Shown here in pieces: positions 6,546 through 13,227 of a stretch of DNA of 14,483 nucleotides. Source of the DNA: an uncultured Clostridium sp. (GTDB lineage Bacteria; Bacillota; Clostridia; Lachnospirales; Lachnospiraceae). The number at the start of each line of letters is the position of its first letter. The first letter of the stretch is position 1. The notes under the pieces are model-generated. The model did no database searches. It had not been told where the DNA came from and saw nothing but the letters and a program-made list of their open reading frames with translations. The stretch is taken from contig UQJF01000085.1 of assembly GCA_900541315.1 (NCBI GenBank), positions 1 through 14,483 on the forward strand, written 5' to 3'. Both the position numbers and the translations under genes were made by a program.

Positions 6546-6857
6546 CTATCTGTCAATGTATTTCCCTCTGTAATTCATCATTCCACCGGCAAGATCTGCC
6601 ACCTCATATCCCATACGCCACAGATCACGGCAGATGACCATGCTCTTAGCGCCTCTTTCACAATAGAATACGGTCATTTCCCCATAATTTATCTCATCCA
6701 TATGATCCCAGAACTCATCATAGGGAATATTTTCACTTCCACGGATCCGCTCTTTTTCATACTGCCACGGACTCCTGAGATCAATAATACGTTGTACCCG
6801 CCCCATTTCTCTCCACCGGTCAAATTCCCAATAAGGAAGCATTGGAAAACCAGTCAT
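6546..6857 (-). CDS. Rhodanese-like domain protein
   Basis: This 103-residue single-domain protein has the rhodanese fold. IIDLRSPWQYEKERIRGSENIP (split at residues 24-45) is the typical N-terminal block. The active-site loop follows as YCERGAKS with catalytic Cys66, then a late GYEVADLAGGMMNY. Such proteins carry persulfide sulfur or act in phosphate-loop signalling; the partner here is unknown. The ATG follows GAAGGTGG. It is the first gene of the cluster leading to yfcE, though 313 bases of structured repeat separate them. Upstream, a 7-bp-arm palindrome (6895-6916) may be a regulatory site. No strong promoter is clear; a TATAAC (minus strand, near 6941) with TTGATA at a short 15-base spacing is the best candidate. 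Confidence 0.88.
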   Translation of the reverse strand: MTGFPMLPYWEFDRWREMGRVQRIIDLRSPWQYEKERIRGSENIPYDEFWDHMDEINYGEMTVFYCERGAKSMVICRDLWRMGYEVADLAGGMMNYRGKYIDR

Positions 6858-6894
6858 CTTTCCACCTTCTTTCCTTTATGTTCACTCGGAATCT

Positions 6895-6916
6895 TTCATA
6901 TATGCGGACATATGAA
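6895..6916. promoter_or_regulatory. Palindrome upstream of the rhodanese gene, possible operator
   Basis: TTCATAT and ATATGAA form 7-bp inverted arms around an 8-base spacer, about 38 bases before the rhodanese ATG. The size and symmetry suit a dimeric repressor. No other copy was noticed in the window, so this rests on symmetry alone. Confidence 0.3.
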
Positions 6917-6998
6917 CTATTTCAAAACGTTATAGACAAGTCTTCCTATTATCAATATATGCCCGTCCTGTCTGATGGGTACAATCCGTGATCACAGC

Positions 6999-7043
6999 AA
7001 AAAATGACCGCTTCAGGTATTCCGTTTTTACCTGAAGCGGTCA
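6999..7043 (-). terminator. Rho-independent terminator after the Asn-rich small protein
   Basis: A perfect 15-bp stem (7005-7019 with 7029-7043, core GACCGCTTCAGGTA) has a 9-base loop. On the minus strand it is followed by six T residues (6999-7004). It lies 25 bases after the stop of the 60-residue gene and isolates it from the rhodanese gene. Confidence 0.92.
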
Positions 7044-7068
7044 CTTCTTTCATGACAGTTTTACAGTT

Positions 7069-7251
7069 TTAATATTCCGTTTTATTTCTGCAGTTGTTCT
7101 TTGCATTATTTTTTGAAGTAGTGCGGGTAGTATTTTCTGTTTTATTTTCGCTCTTGTTTTTTGTCTTGTTTTCCTGATTCATGTTGCTGCAACCATCCAT
7201 CTGGTTGCTGTAACGGTTACTGTAATCATTGCTATAGTCATTCTTTGCCAT
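7069..7251 (-). CDS. Small Asn-rich hypothetical protein
   Basis: This 60-residue protein is strongly enriched in Asn, Lys, Thr and Ser, with short internal repeats near the start (DYSNDYSNRYSNQ) and Asn-Lys-Thr repeats later. It contains two Cys (in DGCSN and NNCRN). It has no hydrophobic segment. A strong GGAGG lies eight bases before the ATG, and a perfect terminator follows, which together argue for a real gene despite low complexity. A candidate forespore promoter lies upstream, and small polar proteins of this kind occur in spore-formers. A spore role is inference; I do not recognise a named family. Confidence 0.68.
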   Translation of the reverse strand: MAKNDYSNDYSNRYSNQMDGCSNMNQENKTKNKSENKTENTTRTTSKNNAKNNCRNKTEY

Positions 7252-7302
7252 TTCAATACCTCCAAAAAGATATTTTTCATATTCAACTTTAAGTTACAGC
7301 TT

Positions 7303-7331
7303 TATTATGGCTGAATCATCTTGTTTTATAC
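7303..7331 (-). promoter_or_regulatory. Candidate forespore (sigma-F/G-like) promoter of the Asn-rich gene
   Basis: On the minus strand GTATA (7327-7331) is followed after 17 bases by CATAATA (7303-7309), fitting the sigma-G pattern GNATA-N17/18-CATNNTA. The predicted start lies about 45 bases before the ATG. No sigma-A promoter with a good spacing was found here. The match is short, so the call is tentative. Confidence 0.4.
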
Positions 7332-7499
7332 GCAGCTTTCAGGGAATTTCCTTGCAATTTCCCTGTATTTATATTATAACTAATGTGAGGCAACATGGTT
7401 TCCCTTAAACCACAGCCTCATCCTTATTAATTATTTATACTCCCCTTGAGAAAAGCCAGGATAGCTCCCCTATCCCGGCTTTTCTCCCTTTTATAGATG

Positions 7500-7556
7500 A
7501 TGTACTCTCGGAGTCTTTCACGCAAGATCAAGTACAAAAAGATTCCGAGAGTACAT
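7500..7556. repeat. 57-bp imperfect palindromic repeat element, one half repeated at the window end
   Basis: Arms of 19 bases (7500-7518 and 7538-7556, core TGTACTCTCGGA/TCCGAGAGTACA) differ at one position and enclose a 19-base centre. Positions 7527-7556 are identical over 30 bases, in inverted orientation, to 14431-14460. It looks like a dispersed intergenic element or a miniature mobile element. No duplicated target flank is obvious. Confidence 0.75.
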
Positions 7557-7578
7557 GGATGCAGATTTCCCAACCTGC

Positions 7579-7611
7579 AAAAACGGCCCTTCTGCAGTCA
7601 GCAGAAGAGCC
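7579..7611 (-). terminator. Rho-independent terminator of the first NlpC/P60 gene
   Basis: On the minus strand GGCTCTTCTGC pairs with GCAGAAGGGCC (11 bp with one G-U pair) around a 5-base loop and is followed by GTTTTT. It lies 24 bases after the stop codon. Confidence 0.88.
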
Positions 7612-7635
7612 TGTTCCTTTTCTTAATTATCCCTT

Positions 7636-8364
7636 TTATCCCAGCATACTCACGATCTTCACCGGATTTCTGTAATTCCAGTTGGAAACCTTAATACCAG
7701 TTGCTTCTGTAGAAGCATGAACGATTTTTCCGTCTCCTATGTACATTGCTACGTGGTTAATGCCCTTTCCGCTTCCATAAAAAAGCAGATCACCTGGCTG
7801 CATATCTGAAGCGCTGACTGCTGTTCCCTGGGATGCCTGACTGCCAGAAGAACGGTTTAAGGAAATACCTAAACCATGCTGATAGACATATCTGGTAAAA
7901 CCGGAGCAGTCTGTTCCGGTACGTGGATCACTGCCGCCATAACGGTACGGTTCACCTACAAACTGAAGCGCATAACTTACAAGCTGCTCTCTCTTATAGT
8001 TGCCAGAAGACTCAATGGCTTTTCTCTGGATCTCCTCAATCTCGCCTGCTTCCGCTTCTTCTACCTCTGCATTTTCAGAAACAGGAAGATAGCCTTCTGT
8101 ATCATTTACGCGGATCTTCATCCATCCATTTCCCAGATCCTCTAAAACTTCATATGTATCTCCTGCTTTGGCAGTGGTCAGAACCTCTTCGCTATCTTTT
8201 GCCTTATTGATGTTAACACTGTCTGCGGTAATAGTGGCAATGTATGTGCCTTCTTCAAATCCAGGTCCAATAGCTGCCATGGATGTCATCGGAACTGTCA
8301 TCATCAGCATTCCACATACAAGTCCTGTTCTAACCAGTTTACCAAAAATATTATGCATCTTCAT
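7636..8364 (-). CDS. Secreted SH3-NlpC/P60 peptidoglycan hydrolase (paralogue 1)
   Basis: This 242-residue exported protein has a signal peptide (basic start, hydrophobic 10-28, MAA near 31). A bacterial SH3 domain follows (about 41-95), then an acidic linker (97-113) and a C-terminal NlpC/P60 domain with Cys153 in TDCSGFTRY, His204 in INHVAMYIG and His216 in VHAS. Such enzymes cut the peptide stems of peptidoglycan, usually the D-Glu-meso-DAP bond. Two ATGs lie two codons apart; AGGA is 4 bases from the first and 10 from the second (8356-8358), so the second is possibly the real start. It sits behind its own promoter, with a terminator on each side, and is a tandem paralogue of the gene at 8648-9367. 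The 5' leader carries a WalR-like repeat. Confidence 0.94.
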   Translation of the reverse strand: MKMHNIFGKLVRTGLVCGMLMMTVPMTSMAAIGPGFEEGTYIATITADSVNINKAKDSEEVLTTAKAGDTYEVLEDLGNGWMKIRVNDTEGYLPVSENAEVEEAEAGEIEEIQRKAIESSGNYKREQLVSYALQFVGEPYRYGGSDPRTGTDCSGFTRYVYQHGLGISLNRSSGSQASQGTAVSASDMQPGDLLFYGSGKGINHVAMYIGDGKIVHASTEATGIKVSNWNYRNPVKIVSMLG

Positions 8365-8409
8365 CCCATCCTATTTGTTACGGTTTATGTTAAATAGCTG
8401 TGCCCAAAT

Positions 8410-8426
8410 GTTACACAAATGTTACG
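8410..8426 (-). promoter_or_regulatory. WalR-like direct repeat downstream of the paralogue 1 promoter
   Basis: The minus strand reads CGTAAC-ATTTG-TGTAAC, one base from the B. subtilis WalR consensus TGTWAH-N5-TGTWAH. It begins 14 bases after the -10 hexamer, at about +8, where binding would repress. The same arrangement occurs before paralogue 2. A further GTAAC half-site lies nearby in the leader. Confidence 0.55.
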
Positions 8427-8440
8427 TTAATTACATTTGT

Positions 8441-8468
8441 ATTATACCACACATAAATCATCCGTCAA
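8441..8468 (-). promoter_or_regulatory. Sigma-A promoter of paralogue 1 with extended -10
   Basis: The minus strand has TTGACG (8463-8468), 16 bases, then TATAAT (8441-8446) preceded by TGG, an extended -10. An A/T-rich run upstream (about 8469-8490) could serve as an UP element. The leader is about 70 bases. Confidence 0.85.
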
Positions 8469-8600
8469 TATATTTATTTTTTTTTAATATTTGTTCATGT
8501 TTTCGACAGATTTCACAATTATTTCACATATTGTAACCGGAATACCACCTGAAATCATGGTTTTCAGAACCTGCCGGAAGCATTTTCCCGGCTGAAAGAC

Positions 8601-8633
8601 AAAAAAGCCCCGGTGTCATTTCTGCACCAGGAC
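8601..8633 (-). terminator. Rho-independent terminator of the second NlpC/P60 gene
   Basis: On the minus strand TCCTGGTG pairs with CACCGGGG (8 bp including two T-G pairs), followed by CTTTTTT. It starts 14 bases after the stop codon and separates the two paralogues into single transcripts. Confidence 0.88.
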
Positions 8634-8647
8634 TGTAAATAATACTA

Positions 8648-9367
8648 TTAACTTAAAACACTGACTATCTTCACCGGCTTACGGTAATTATAAGGTGAAG
8701 TCTTAATACCTGTAGCTTCTGTAGAGGCATGAACTACCTGTCCATTCCCAATATACATTGCCACATGATTGATGCCTCCGCCATCACCGTAGAAGATCAG
8801 ATCTCCCGGCTGCATCTCCTCTTCTGAGACAGGAGTCCCACAGTTTGCCTGTCCTCTGGAAGAATGAGGAAGGCTGACAGAAGCCGCGTGCTGTAAGATA
8901 TAGCGGGTAAAACCAGAGCAGTCAACTCCCTTATTGGGGTCAACTCCACCGAAAACATAGCTTCCGCCTAAAAATTGAAGAGCAAATTCTACAGTCTGGC
9001 GGCGTTGTCTGACAGAAAGATCAACTGTCTCCTGATTTTTTTCAACTAAAGATGCCTTTCCGGAAGTTTTGATATAACCATCACCATTTCCTGTGCTGAT
9101 CTTCACCCAGCCGTTTCCCAGATTAGAAAGGACCTCATAAGTCTGTCCACGTTTTACCTCGCCTACAGAACGGCTGTGTTCATTGGCAGAAAGATGCACC
9201 TCTACAGCAGGTGCTGCGATAGTCACCATATAAGAAGAACGTGTCTGTACCTCTGCACTTTTAGAAGCGGCCAGACTATCAGTTGGATTTACAAAAAGAA
9301 TACCTGATAAAAGAAAAAGACCTGCGGCAACCTTTACCGCATGTCTCTGTAATAAAGCAAATTTCAC
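8648..9367 (-). CDS. Secreted SH3-NlpC/P60 peptidoglycan hydrolase (paralogue 2)
   Basis: This 239-residue protein has the same design as its downstream neighbour: a signal peptide (about 1-34, ending LAA), an SH3 domain (46-101), a short linker and an NlpC/P60 domain with Cys150 in VDCSGFTRY, His201 in INHVAMYIG and His213 in VHAS. The catalytic domains of the two proteins are very similar through to the C-terminus (KPVKIVSVLS against NPVKIVSMLG), while the signal peptides and linkers differ, as expected after an old tandem duplication. The linker here is short and less acidic, so wall targeting may differ. The ATG follows GGAG at a long spacing of about 14 bases, suggesting modest translation. 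The promoter is a perfect consensus and the leader carries a WalR-like repeat. Confidence 0.94.
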   Translation of the reverse strand: MKFALLQRHAVKVAAGLFLLSGILFVNPTDSLAASKSAEVQTRSSYMVTIAAPAVEVHLSANEHSRSVGEVKRGQTYEVLSNLGNGWVKISTGNGDGYIKTSGKASLVEKNQETVDLSVRQRRQTVEFALQFLGGSYVFGGVDPNKGVDCSGFTRYILQHAASVSLPHSSRGQANCGTPVSEEEMQPGDLIFYGDGGGINHVAMYIGNGQVVHASTEATGIKTSPYNYRKPVKIVSVLS

Positions 9368-9408
9368 GCTGAAAGTCTCCTAACTGTCGAAATAGTAGAA
9401 ATAGAATT

Positions 9409-9425
9409 GTTACGGATTTATTACG
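9409..9425 (-). promoter_or_regulatory. WalR-like direct repeat downstream of the paralogue 2 promoter
   Basis: The minus strand reads CGTAAT-AAATC-CGTAAC, with the 11-base periodicity of the WalR box but C in place of the first T in each half. It begins 13 bases after the -10 hexamer, matching the position (14 bases) in paralogue 1. Confidence 0.5.
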
Positions 9426-9438
9426 AACCAACAACATG

Positions 9439-9467
9439 ATTATATTATTTTTTCACAAAATTGTCAA
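9439..9467 (-). promoter_or_regulatory. Perfect sigma-A promoter of paralogue 2
   Basis: The minus strand has TTGACA (9462-9467), 17 bases, then TATAAT (9439-9444), an exact consensus. A promoter this strong implies that regulation comes from an added control such as the downstream repeat. Confidence 0.92.
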
Positions 9468-9468
9468 C

Positions 9469-9497
9469 AAAAAGAGGATGTTTTTTAACATCCCCTC
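9469..9497 (-). terminator. Rho-independent terminator of the fbp-HAAS operon
   Basis: On the minus strand GAGGGGATGTT pairs with AACATCCTC (9 bp with a two-base bulge), followed by TTTTTG. It lies 76 bases after the HAAS gene and abuts the -35 element of paralogue 2. Confidence 0.8.
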
Positions 9498-9573
9498 ATT
9501 TTATGACTTACTGTCCGCAGGTTACTTTCAATCCCAAATTTACCTGCCCATATACATTAAGACAACTGCCCCA

Positions 9574-10107
9574 TTATCTTCCCGACCCCTTAAACATCCA
9601 GATGATCATTAAGATCAGAAGCACAGGCCAGATATAAGATAAGATCCAGCCGGCCAATCCTATGATTCCAAAGAACAGGCTCATGAGCAGGAAAATAACG
9701 AAAAACACGATCAGTCCTGCTGCAAGTCTCACATACCATTTGCTGAAATCCACATAATGTACATTTCTCCGGTAGTTGTCACCATAACTATCTTCTCTGT
9801 CCACAGTTCCATAAGGCCCGCTGTATTCCCGGTTTCCAGGACCGGCATCCTCTTCCTGTGCTTTACCAGATCCGTAAGTCTCATAACCGTCCGGCCGGTC
9901 CTCTGTATCAAGAGCCGCGTCTACAATGGTCCTTGCAATGATCTTGGGACCTCCCAGGCTTTCGATCACCTCTGCCTCATCAGCCCCTTTATTCACTTCA
10001 TCTAAAATATAAGAATCATAATATCTGATATTTTCCTGGATCACAGAATACGGAACACGGCCTTCCAATTCTGTCTTTAATCCCTGTAAAAATTCTGCTC
10101 TGGTCAT
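9574..10107 (-). CDS. HAAS/DUF1700-family membrane protein
   Basis: This 177-residue protein begins with the HAAS signature (MTRAEFLQGLKTEL, then ENIRYYDSYILDE, and VIESLGGPKIIARTI; residues 1-62), a small helical domain formerly called DUF1700. A polar Gly/Tyr/Asp-rich linker (70-118) precedes two hydrophobic segments, about 127-150 and 153-173, and a short basic tail. It therefore has a cytoplasmic helical domain tethered to the membrane. HAAS proteins often sit next to a PadR-type regulator; none is seen here. Its ATG overlaps the fbp stop codon by one base (TAATG), so it is translated by coupling with fbp. Why a membrane protein would be tied to fructose bisphosphatase is not clear. Confidence 0.85.
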   Translation of the reverse strand: MTRAEFLQGLKTELEGRVPYSVIQENIRYYDSYILDEVNKGADEAEVIESLGGPKIIARTIVDAALDTEDRPDGYETYGSGKAQEEDAGPGNREYSGPYGTVDREDSYGDNYRRNVHYVDFSKWYVRLAAGLIVFFVIFLLMSLFFGIIGLAGWILSYIWPVLLILMIIWMFKGSGR

Positions 10108-12044
10108 TATTCAGCCCTTTCCTTTATAGCTCCTTCCCGGTATGCTGCCACTAATTCCTTCAGATCTGAGATCTGTTCCTTTAATTCCTGTCCCTTATCC
10201 GTATCTGCCACCATAACCCTAGTCTTTAACTTCTCTACTACAGATACCTTTGGTGTACTGTCCTTTTTCGGATCAAATGGCATGTGCTCTGCCAATGCCA
10301 GATGATGAGAATTAGAGATCAATGTATATCCTGCAATTCCGGTAGTGCTCTGATATGATTTTGAAAGGCCTCCGTCGATCACAAACAGCTTTCCCCCTGC
10401 TTTGACCGGTTTTTCCCCATCTTTTAACTTAACCGGAACATGTCCGTTGATTATATGGGAACCCTCGGTCTTTAAACCAAATTCCTTTAAAATCTGGTCA
10501 CAGACTTCCACTTTTTCACACAATTTGTAATAAGGATTCATCATCTCTTTATGGGTAGCCGCATCTTCTACAAAATAATGCTCAAAAGTCGTCATCTTGG
10601 CTTTTCCAAATACAGGTGACTTTGCACCGCACCACAGATACCACATCAGATCCAGTGCCTCTTCCTTGCCGTCTGAACCATCTGGAAGAAAATATGCATT
10701 ATGCACCTGGCGGTTCAGGAAATCCATAAGGGATCTTCCCTGATAACCCTTTCCATTGATCATAATAACATCAAACGTGCCGTCCTTCTTCATAGGGATG
10801 CATCCATGGTACAGCAGATTAGAATTATAGCACTTGTAAATGCCGCCATGGGAATAAATAAATTTCACCTGGCGCTGTAAAACCTCACTGTGGCGGAAAG
10901 AAGCGCAGAGCGTACGCAACAGCTCCTTTTCGCCTCTGGTCAGTTCCAGTGGGTTTCTCGGATCAATGGTTGGAAAATTCATATCCAGCATAGGATATTC
11001 TTTTCCATCGATCATAACTGTACCTTTTTGGTAATCTACTGCCGTTAAAAGCATGCGGTTTTCCATCTCATACTCCGGATGGCGCTGGATAATAGCCTCT
11101 TCCACCTTAAACTGGATCACAGCAATAGCCTTGTGCATCTTAGCCGCCAGTCCCGGATCTACTGCATCATAAATGTTTTCATCCAGGATCTTTGGCATAA
11201 ACTGAACACATGGATCATCCTGGTAAACCTTTGCTGCAAACATGGACAGCGGGCGCAGATTAATGCCATATCCGTCTTCCAGCACATCAAAGCTGTTGTA
11301 GCTGATAGCGATCCTGAGTACATTGCAGATACAGGCCAGATTGCCCGCTGCAGCTCCCATCCAGGAAATATCATGATTTCCCCACTGGATATCTACATCG
11401 TGAAAATTCATCAGTTCTTTCATAATAATATCCGCTCTTGGACCACGGTCAAAAATATCACCGATGATATGAAGATTATCAATGGTCAGATTCTGGATCA
11501 GGTAGCATAAAGCCGCAATAAACTTGTCCGCAATACAGCTATCAATAATAGAATGGATGATCTCATTGTAATACAGCTTTTTATTCTCATCTGTATAGTC
11601 TACATGGAGCAGCTCATCAATGATATACGCAAACTCCTTTGGCATTTTCTTTCTTACCTTGGAACGTGTATATTTAGAAGACACCTCACGGCAGATCTGG
11701 ACCAGCCGGTAAATGGTTATCTTCTGCCAGTCTTCCGTATAACGCCCCATTTTCATCATCCGCGGCAGATGGCGTTCCGGATAGTAGATCAGATTCGCTA
11801 ACTGAAGCTGTTCTTCTTCCGGGATCAGATGCCCGAAGGTCTCCTTGATCTTTTCCCGGATAATACCGGAAGAAGACCGCAACAGGTGGATAAATGCTTC
11901 ATATTCCCCGTGAAGGTCACTGAAAAAATATTCCGTTCCTTTTGGCAGGTTGCAGATCGCCATTAAATTGATGATCTCACTGGTGGCCTCTTTCACCGAC
12001 GGATATTCCCGCGCTAAAAGCTGCAGGTACGCCATGTCCCTCAT
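10107..12044 (-). CDS. fbp: Class III fructose-1,6-bisphosphatase
   Basis: This 645-residue cytoplasmic enzyme hydrolyses fructose-1,6-bisphosphate to fructose-6-phosphate, the committed step of gluconeogenesis. Its length and architecture are those of the Firmicute class III enzyme, which is a metallophosphatase unlike the E. coli type. Motifs visible are SDLHGEYEAF (42-51), IGDIFDRGPRAD (194-205), GNHDISWMGA (222-231), YSHGGIYKCYN, INGHVPVK and DGGLSKSYQ. The first ATG (12042-12044) is preceded by GGGGGAA at a suitable spacing; an ATG three codons in is less well placed. The N-terminus is shorter than that of the B. subtilis enzyme, starting close to the region homologous to its residue 30. 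A promoter lies about 80-110 bases upstream and the HAAS gene is coupled downstream. Confidence 0.95.
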   Translation of the reverse strand: MRDMAYLQLLAREYPSVKEATSEIINLMAICNLPKGTEYFFSDLHGEYEAFIHLLRSSSGIIREKIKETFGHLIPEEEQLQLANLIYYPERHLPRMMKMGRYTEDWQKITIYRLVQICREVSSKYTRSKVRKKMPKEFAYIIDELLHVDYTDENKKLYYNEIIHSIIDSCIADKFIAALCYLIQNLTIDNLHIIGDIFDRGPRADIIMKELMNFHDVDIQWGNHDISWMGAAAGNLACICNVLRIAISYNSFDVLEDGYGINLRPLSMFAAKVYQDDPCVQFMPKILDENIYDAVDPGLAAKMHKAIAVIQFKVEEAIIQRHPEYEMENRMLLTAVDYQKGTVMIDGKEYPMLDMNFPTIDPRNPLELTRGEKELLRTLCASFRHSEVLQRQVKFIYSHGGIYKCYNSNLLYHGCIPMKKDGTFDVIMINGKGYQGRSLMDFLNRQVHNAYFLPDGSDGKEEALDLMWYLWCGAKSPVFGKAKMTTFEHYFVEDAATHKEMMNPYYKLCEKVEVCDQILKEFGLKTEGSHIINGHVPVKLKDGEKPVKAGGKLFVIDGGLSKSYQSTTGIAGYTLISNSHHLALAEHMPFDPKKDSTPKVSVVEKLKTRVMVADTDKGQELKEQISDLKELVAAYREGAIKERAE

Positions 12045-12124
12045 ATATACATTCCCCCAATTTTCGCCTGTTCTTCTATCATTTAACGCCCTTAGTATTT
12101 TTATGTGATCCAGGAGTCTTTTAC

Positions 12125-12153
12125 TTTAAAGTGTTAAAATAACCTTGTGTGAA
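12125..12153 (-). promoter_or_regulatory. Likely sigma-A promoter of fbp
   Basis: The minus strand has TTCACA (12148-12153, five of six), 17 bases, then TTTAAA (12125-12130, four of six). This predicts a leader of about 75 bases. It is the best pair between the divergent fbp and hydrolase genes but is moderate in strength. Confidence 0.45.
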
Positions 12154-12271
12154 GAACCTTGCGTTTTATATAAGTTTATAGTACCATATTCTTATTGAAA
12201 ATAAAAGTTTTTCCATAGGAACACAATCTTACAGTTTGTTAACTATTCAGAGAAGAAAGGACTTAAAAAGT

Positions 12272-13075
12272 ATGGAAGAATTATATGTATTCGGCACAGG
12301 AAATGCCCAGGCAACGCACTGCTACAATACCTGTTTTGCCATAAAAGACGGAAATGAATTTTTCATGGTAGATGCCGGAGGCGGCAATGGCATTTTAGGC
12401 ATCCTTGAAAAGATGAATGTGGACATGTCCCACATCCACCATATTTTCGTCACTCATGAGCACACCGACCATATCCTTGGCATTGTCTGGATGGTCCGCA
12501 TGGTCGCCACTGCCATGAAAAAAGGAAAATATGAGGGAGAGCTTCGCATCTACTGTCATCCCGGGCTTGTGGATACGATTTCCACTTTATGCCGTTTAAC
12601 CCTTCAGGGAAAATTTTACAAAATGATCGGTGAACAGATTTTCCTGATCCCGGTAGAAGACGGGGAAACTGTCTCTATTTTAGACTATGATGTGACTTTC
12701 TTTGATATTTTGTCTACAAAGGCAAAGCAGTTCGGCTTCACCATGATGCTGAAAAACGGGAAGAAATTCACCTGCGCCGGAGACGAACCTTACAATCCTG
12801 ATTGTAAGCCATATGTAGAAGGCAGCCAGTGGCTTTTACATGAAGCTTTCTGTCTCTACGGGGACCGGGAACGCTTCCAGCCTTATGAAAAACACCACAG
12901 CACGGTAAAAGAAGCCTGTGAACTGGCTGAAAGCCTTTCTATCCCCAATCTGGTACTGTGGCATACTGAAGATAAGAATTTAAACCACAGGAAAGAACTT
13001 TACACAGCAGAAGGAAAAGAATACTATCATGGAAATCTGCTGGTTCCTGATGATGGGGAGATCATTGAACTATAA
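12272..13075 (+). CDS. RNase Z-like metallo-beta-lactamase-fold hydrolase
   Basis: This 267-residue cytoplasmic protein has the zinc-binding motif THEHTDH (His62, His64, Asp66, His67) after a VDAGGG strand. CAGDEPYNP, LLHEAFC, KHHSTVKEACELAES and LVLWHTED follow. The last four correspond in order to the GDT, HEATF, HST and late histidine blocks of RNase Z, so the fold is close to tRNase Z and its relatives. Substitutions such as GDEPY for GDT suggest a relative with a different substrate rather than the tRNA 3'-processing enzyme itself. The ATG at 12272 follows AAAGGA; an in-frame TTG at 12236 would add 12 poorly fitting residues. It is the only convincing plus-strand gene, divergent from fbp and convergent with the alcohol dehydrogenase. 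Confidence 0.88.
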   Translation: MEELYVFGTGNAQATHCYNTCFAIKDGNEFFMVDAGGGNGILGILEKMNVDMSHIHHIFVTHEHTDHILGIVWMVRMVATAMKKGKYEGELRIYCHPGLVDTISTLCRLTLQGKFYKMIGEQIFLIPVEDGETVSILDYDVTFFDILSTKAKQFGFTMMLKNGKKFTCAGDEPYNPDCKPYVEGSQWLLHEAFCLYGDRERFQPYEKHHSTVKEACELAESLSIPNLVLWHTEDKNLNHRKELYTAEGKEYYHGNLLVPDDGEIIEL

Positions 13076-13128
13076 TTTTTCTGCAGAACCTGCTTTTGGG
13101 CAATCTTGTGCAAATATAAGATAACAAA

Positions 13129-13179
13129 ACAGCCTCCAGTGCAGGAATGTTTTTCCTTCTGGAGACTGTTTTTATTTTT
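13129..13179 (+). terminator. Shared terminator between the MBL-fold and alcohol dehydrogenase genes
   Basis: ACAG-C-CTCCAG (13129-13139) pairs with CTGGAG-A-CTGT (13159-13169), 10 bp with one mismatch, with an AGGAA/TTCCT hairpin inside. On the plus strand a T-rich run follows (13170-13179). On the minus strand the hairpin is followed by TTTTG, so it can probably stop the convergent transcript as well. Confidence 0.85.
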
Positions 13180-13227
13180 ATCTGTGCATTACCTGCATCA
13201 GAAGGGTCAAAATATGACCCCAATATC

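Larger units (their letters stand above)
7252..7635. other. 384-bp intergenic stretch with hairpins, repeat and terminator
   Basis: No gene is supported. Contents by position: the ribosome site and candidate promoter of the Asn-rich gene (to 7331); a hairpin at 7386-7420 (TGAGGC/GCCTCA outer, GGTTT/AAACC inner); a long 17-bp stem at 7448-7486 with a single A-C mismatch that becomes a G-U pair in minus-strand RNA; a palindromic repeat (7500-7556); and the terminator of the first NlpC/P60 gene (7579-7611). Neither of the first two hairpins has a T-tract, so they are not ordinary terminators. Confidence 0.5.

Noticed and set aside
6883..6897. CTCGGAATCTTT shared with the 30-bp repeat, as a third copy
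   Set aside because: Only 12 bases match; matches of that length are expected by chance in a window of this size.
6237..6935. Long plus-strand open frames across the repeat array and the rhodanese gene
   Set aside because: They translate the GC-rich repeats twice (repeated APLPADAGG-like text) and run antisense to a recognised gene, with no ribosome site.
12123..12132. Perfect palindrome ACTTTAAAGT before fbp as an operator
   Set aside because: It is short, AT-rich and overlaps the predicted -10; no second copy supports a regulatory role.
12236..12271. TTG start adding 12 residues to the MBL-fold protein
   Set aside because: There is no ribosome site before it, and the ATG at 12272 starts exactly at the homologous core.
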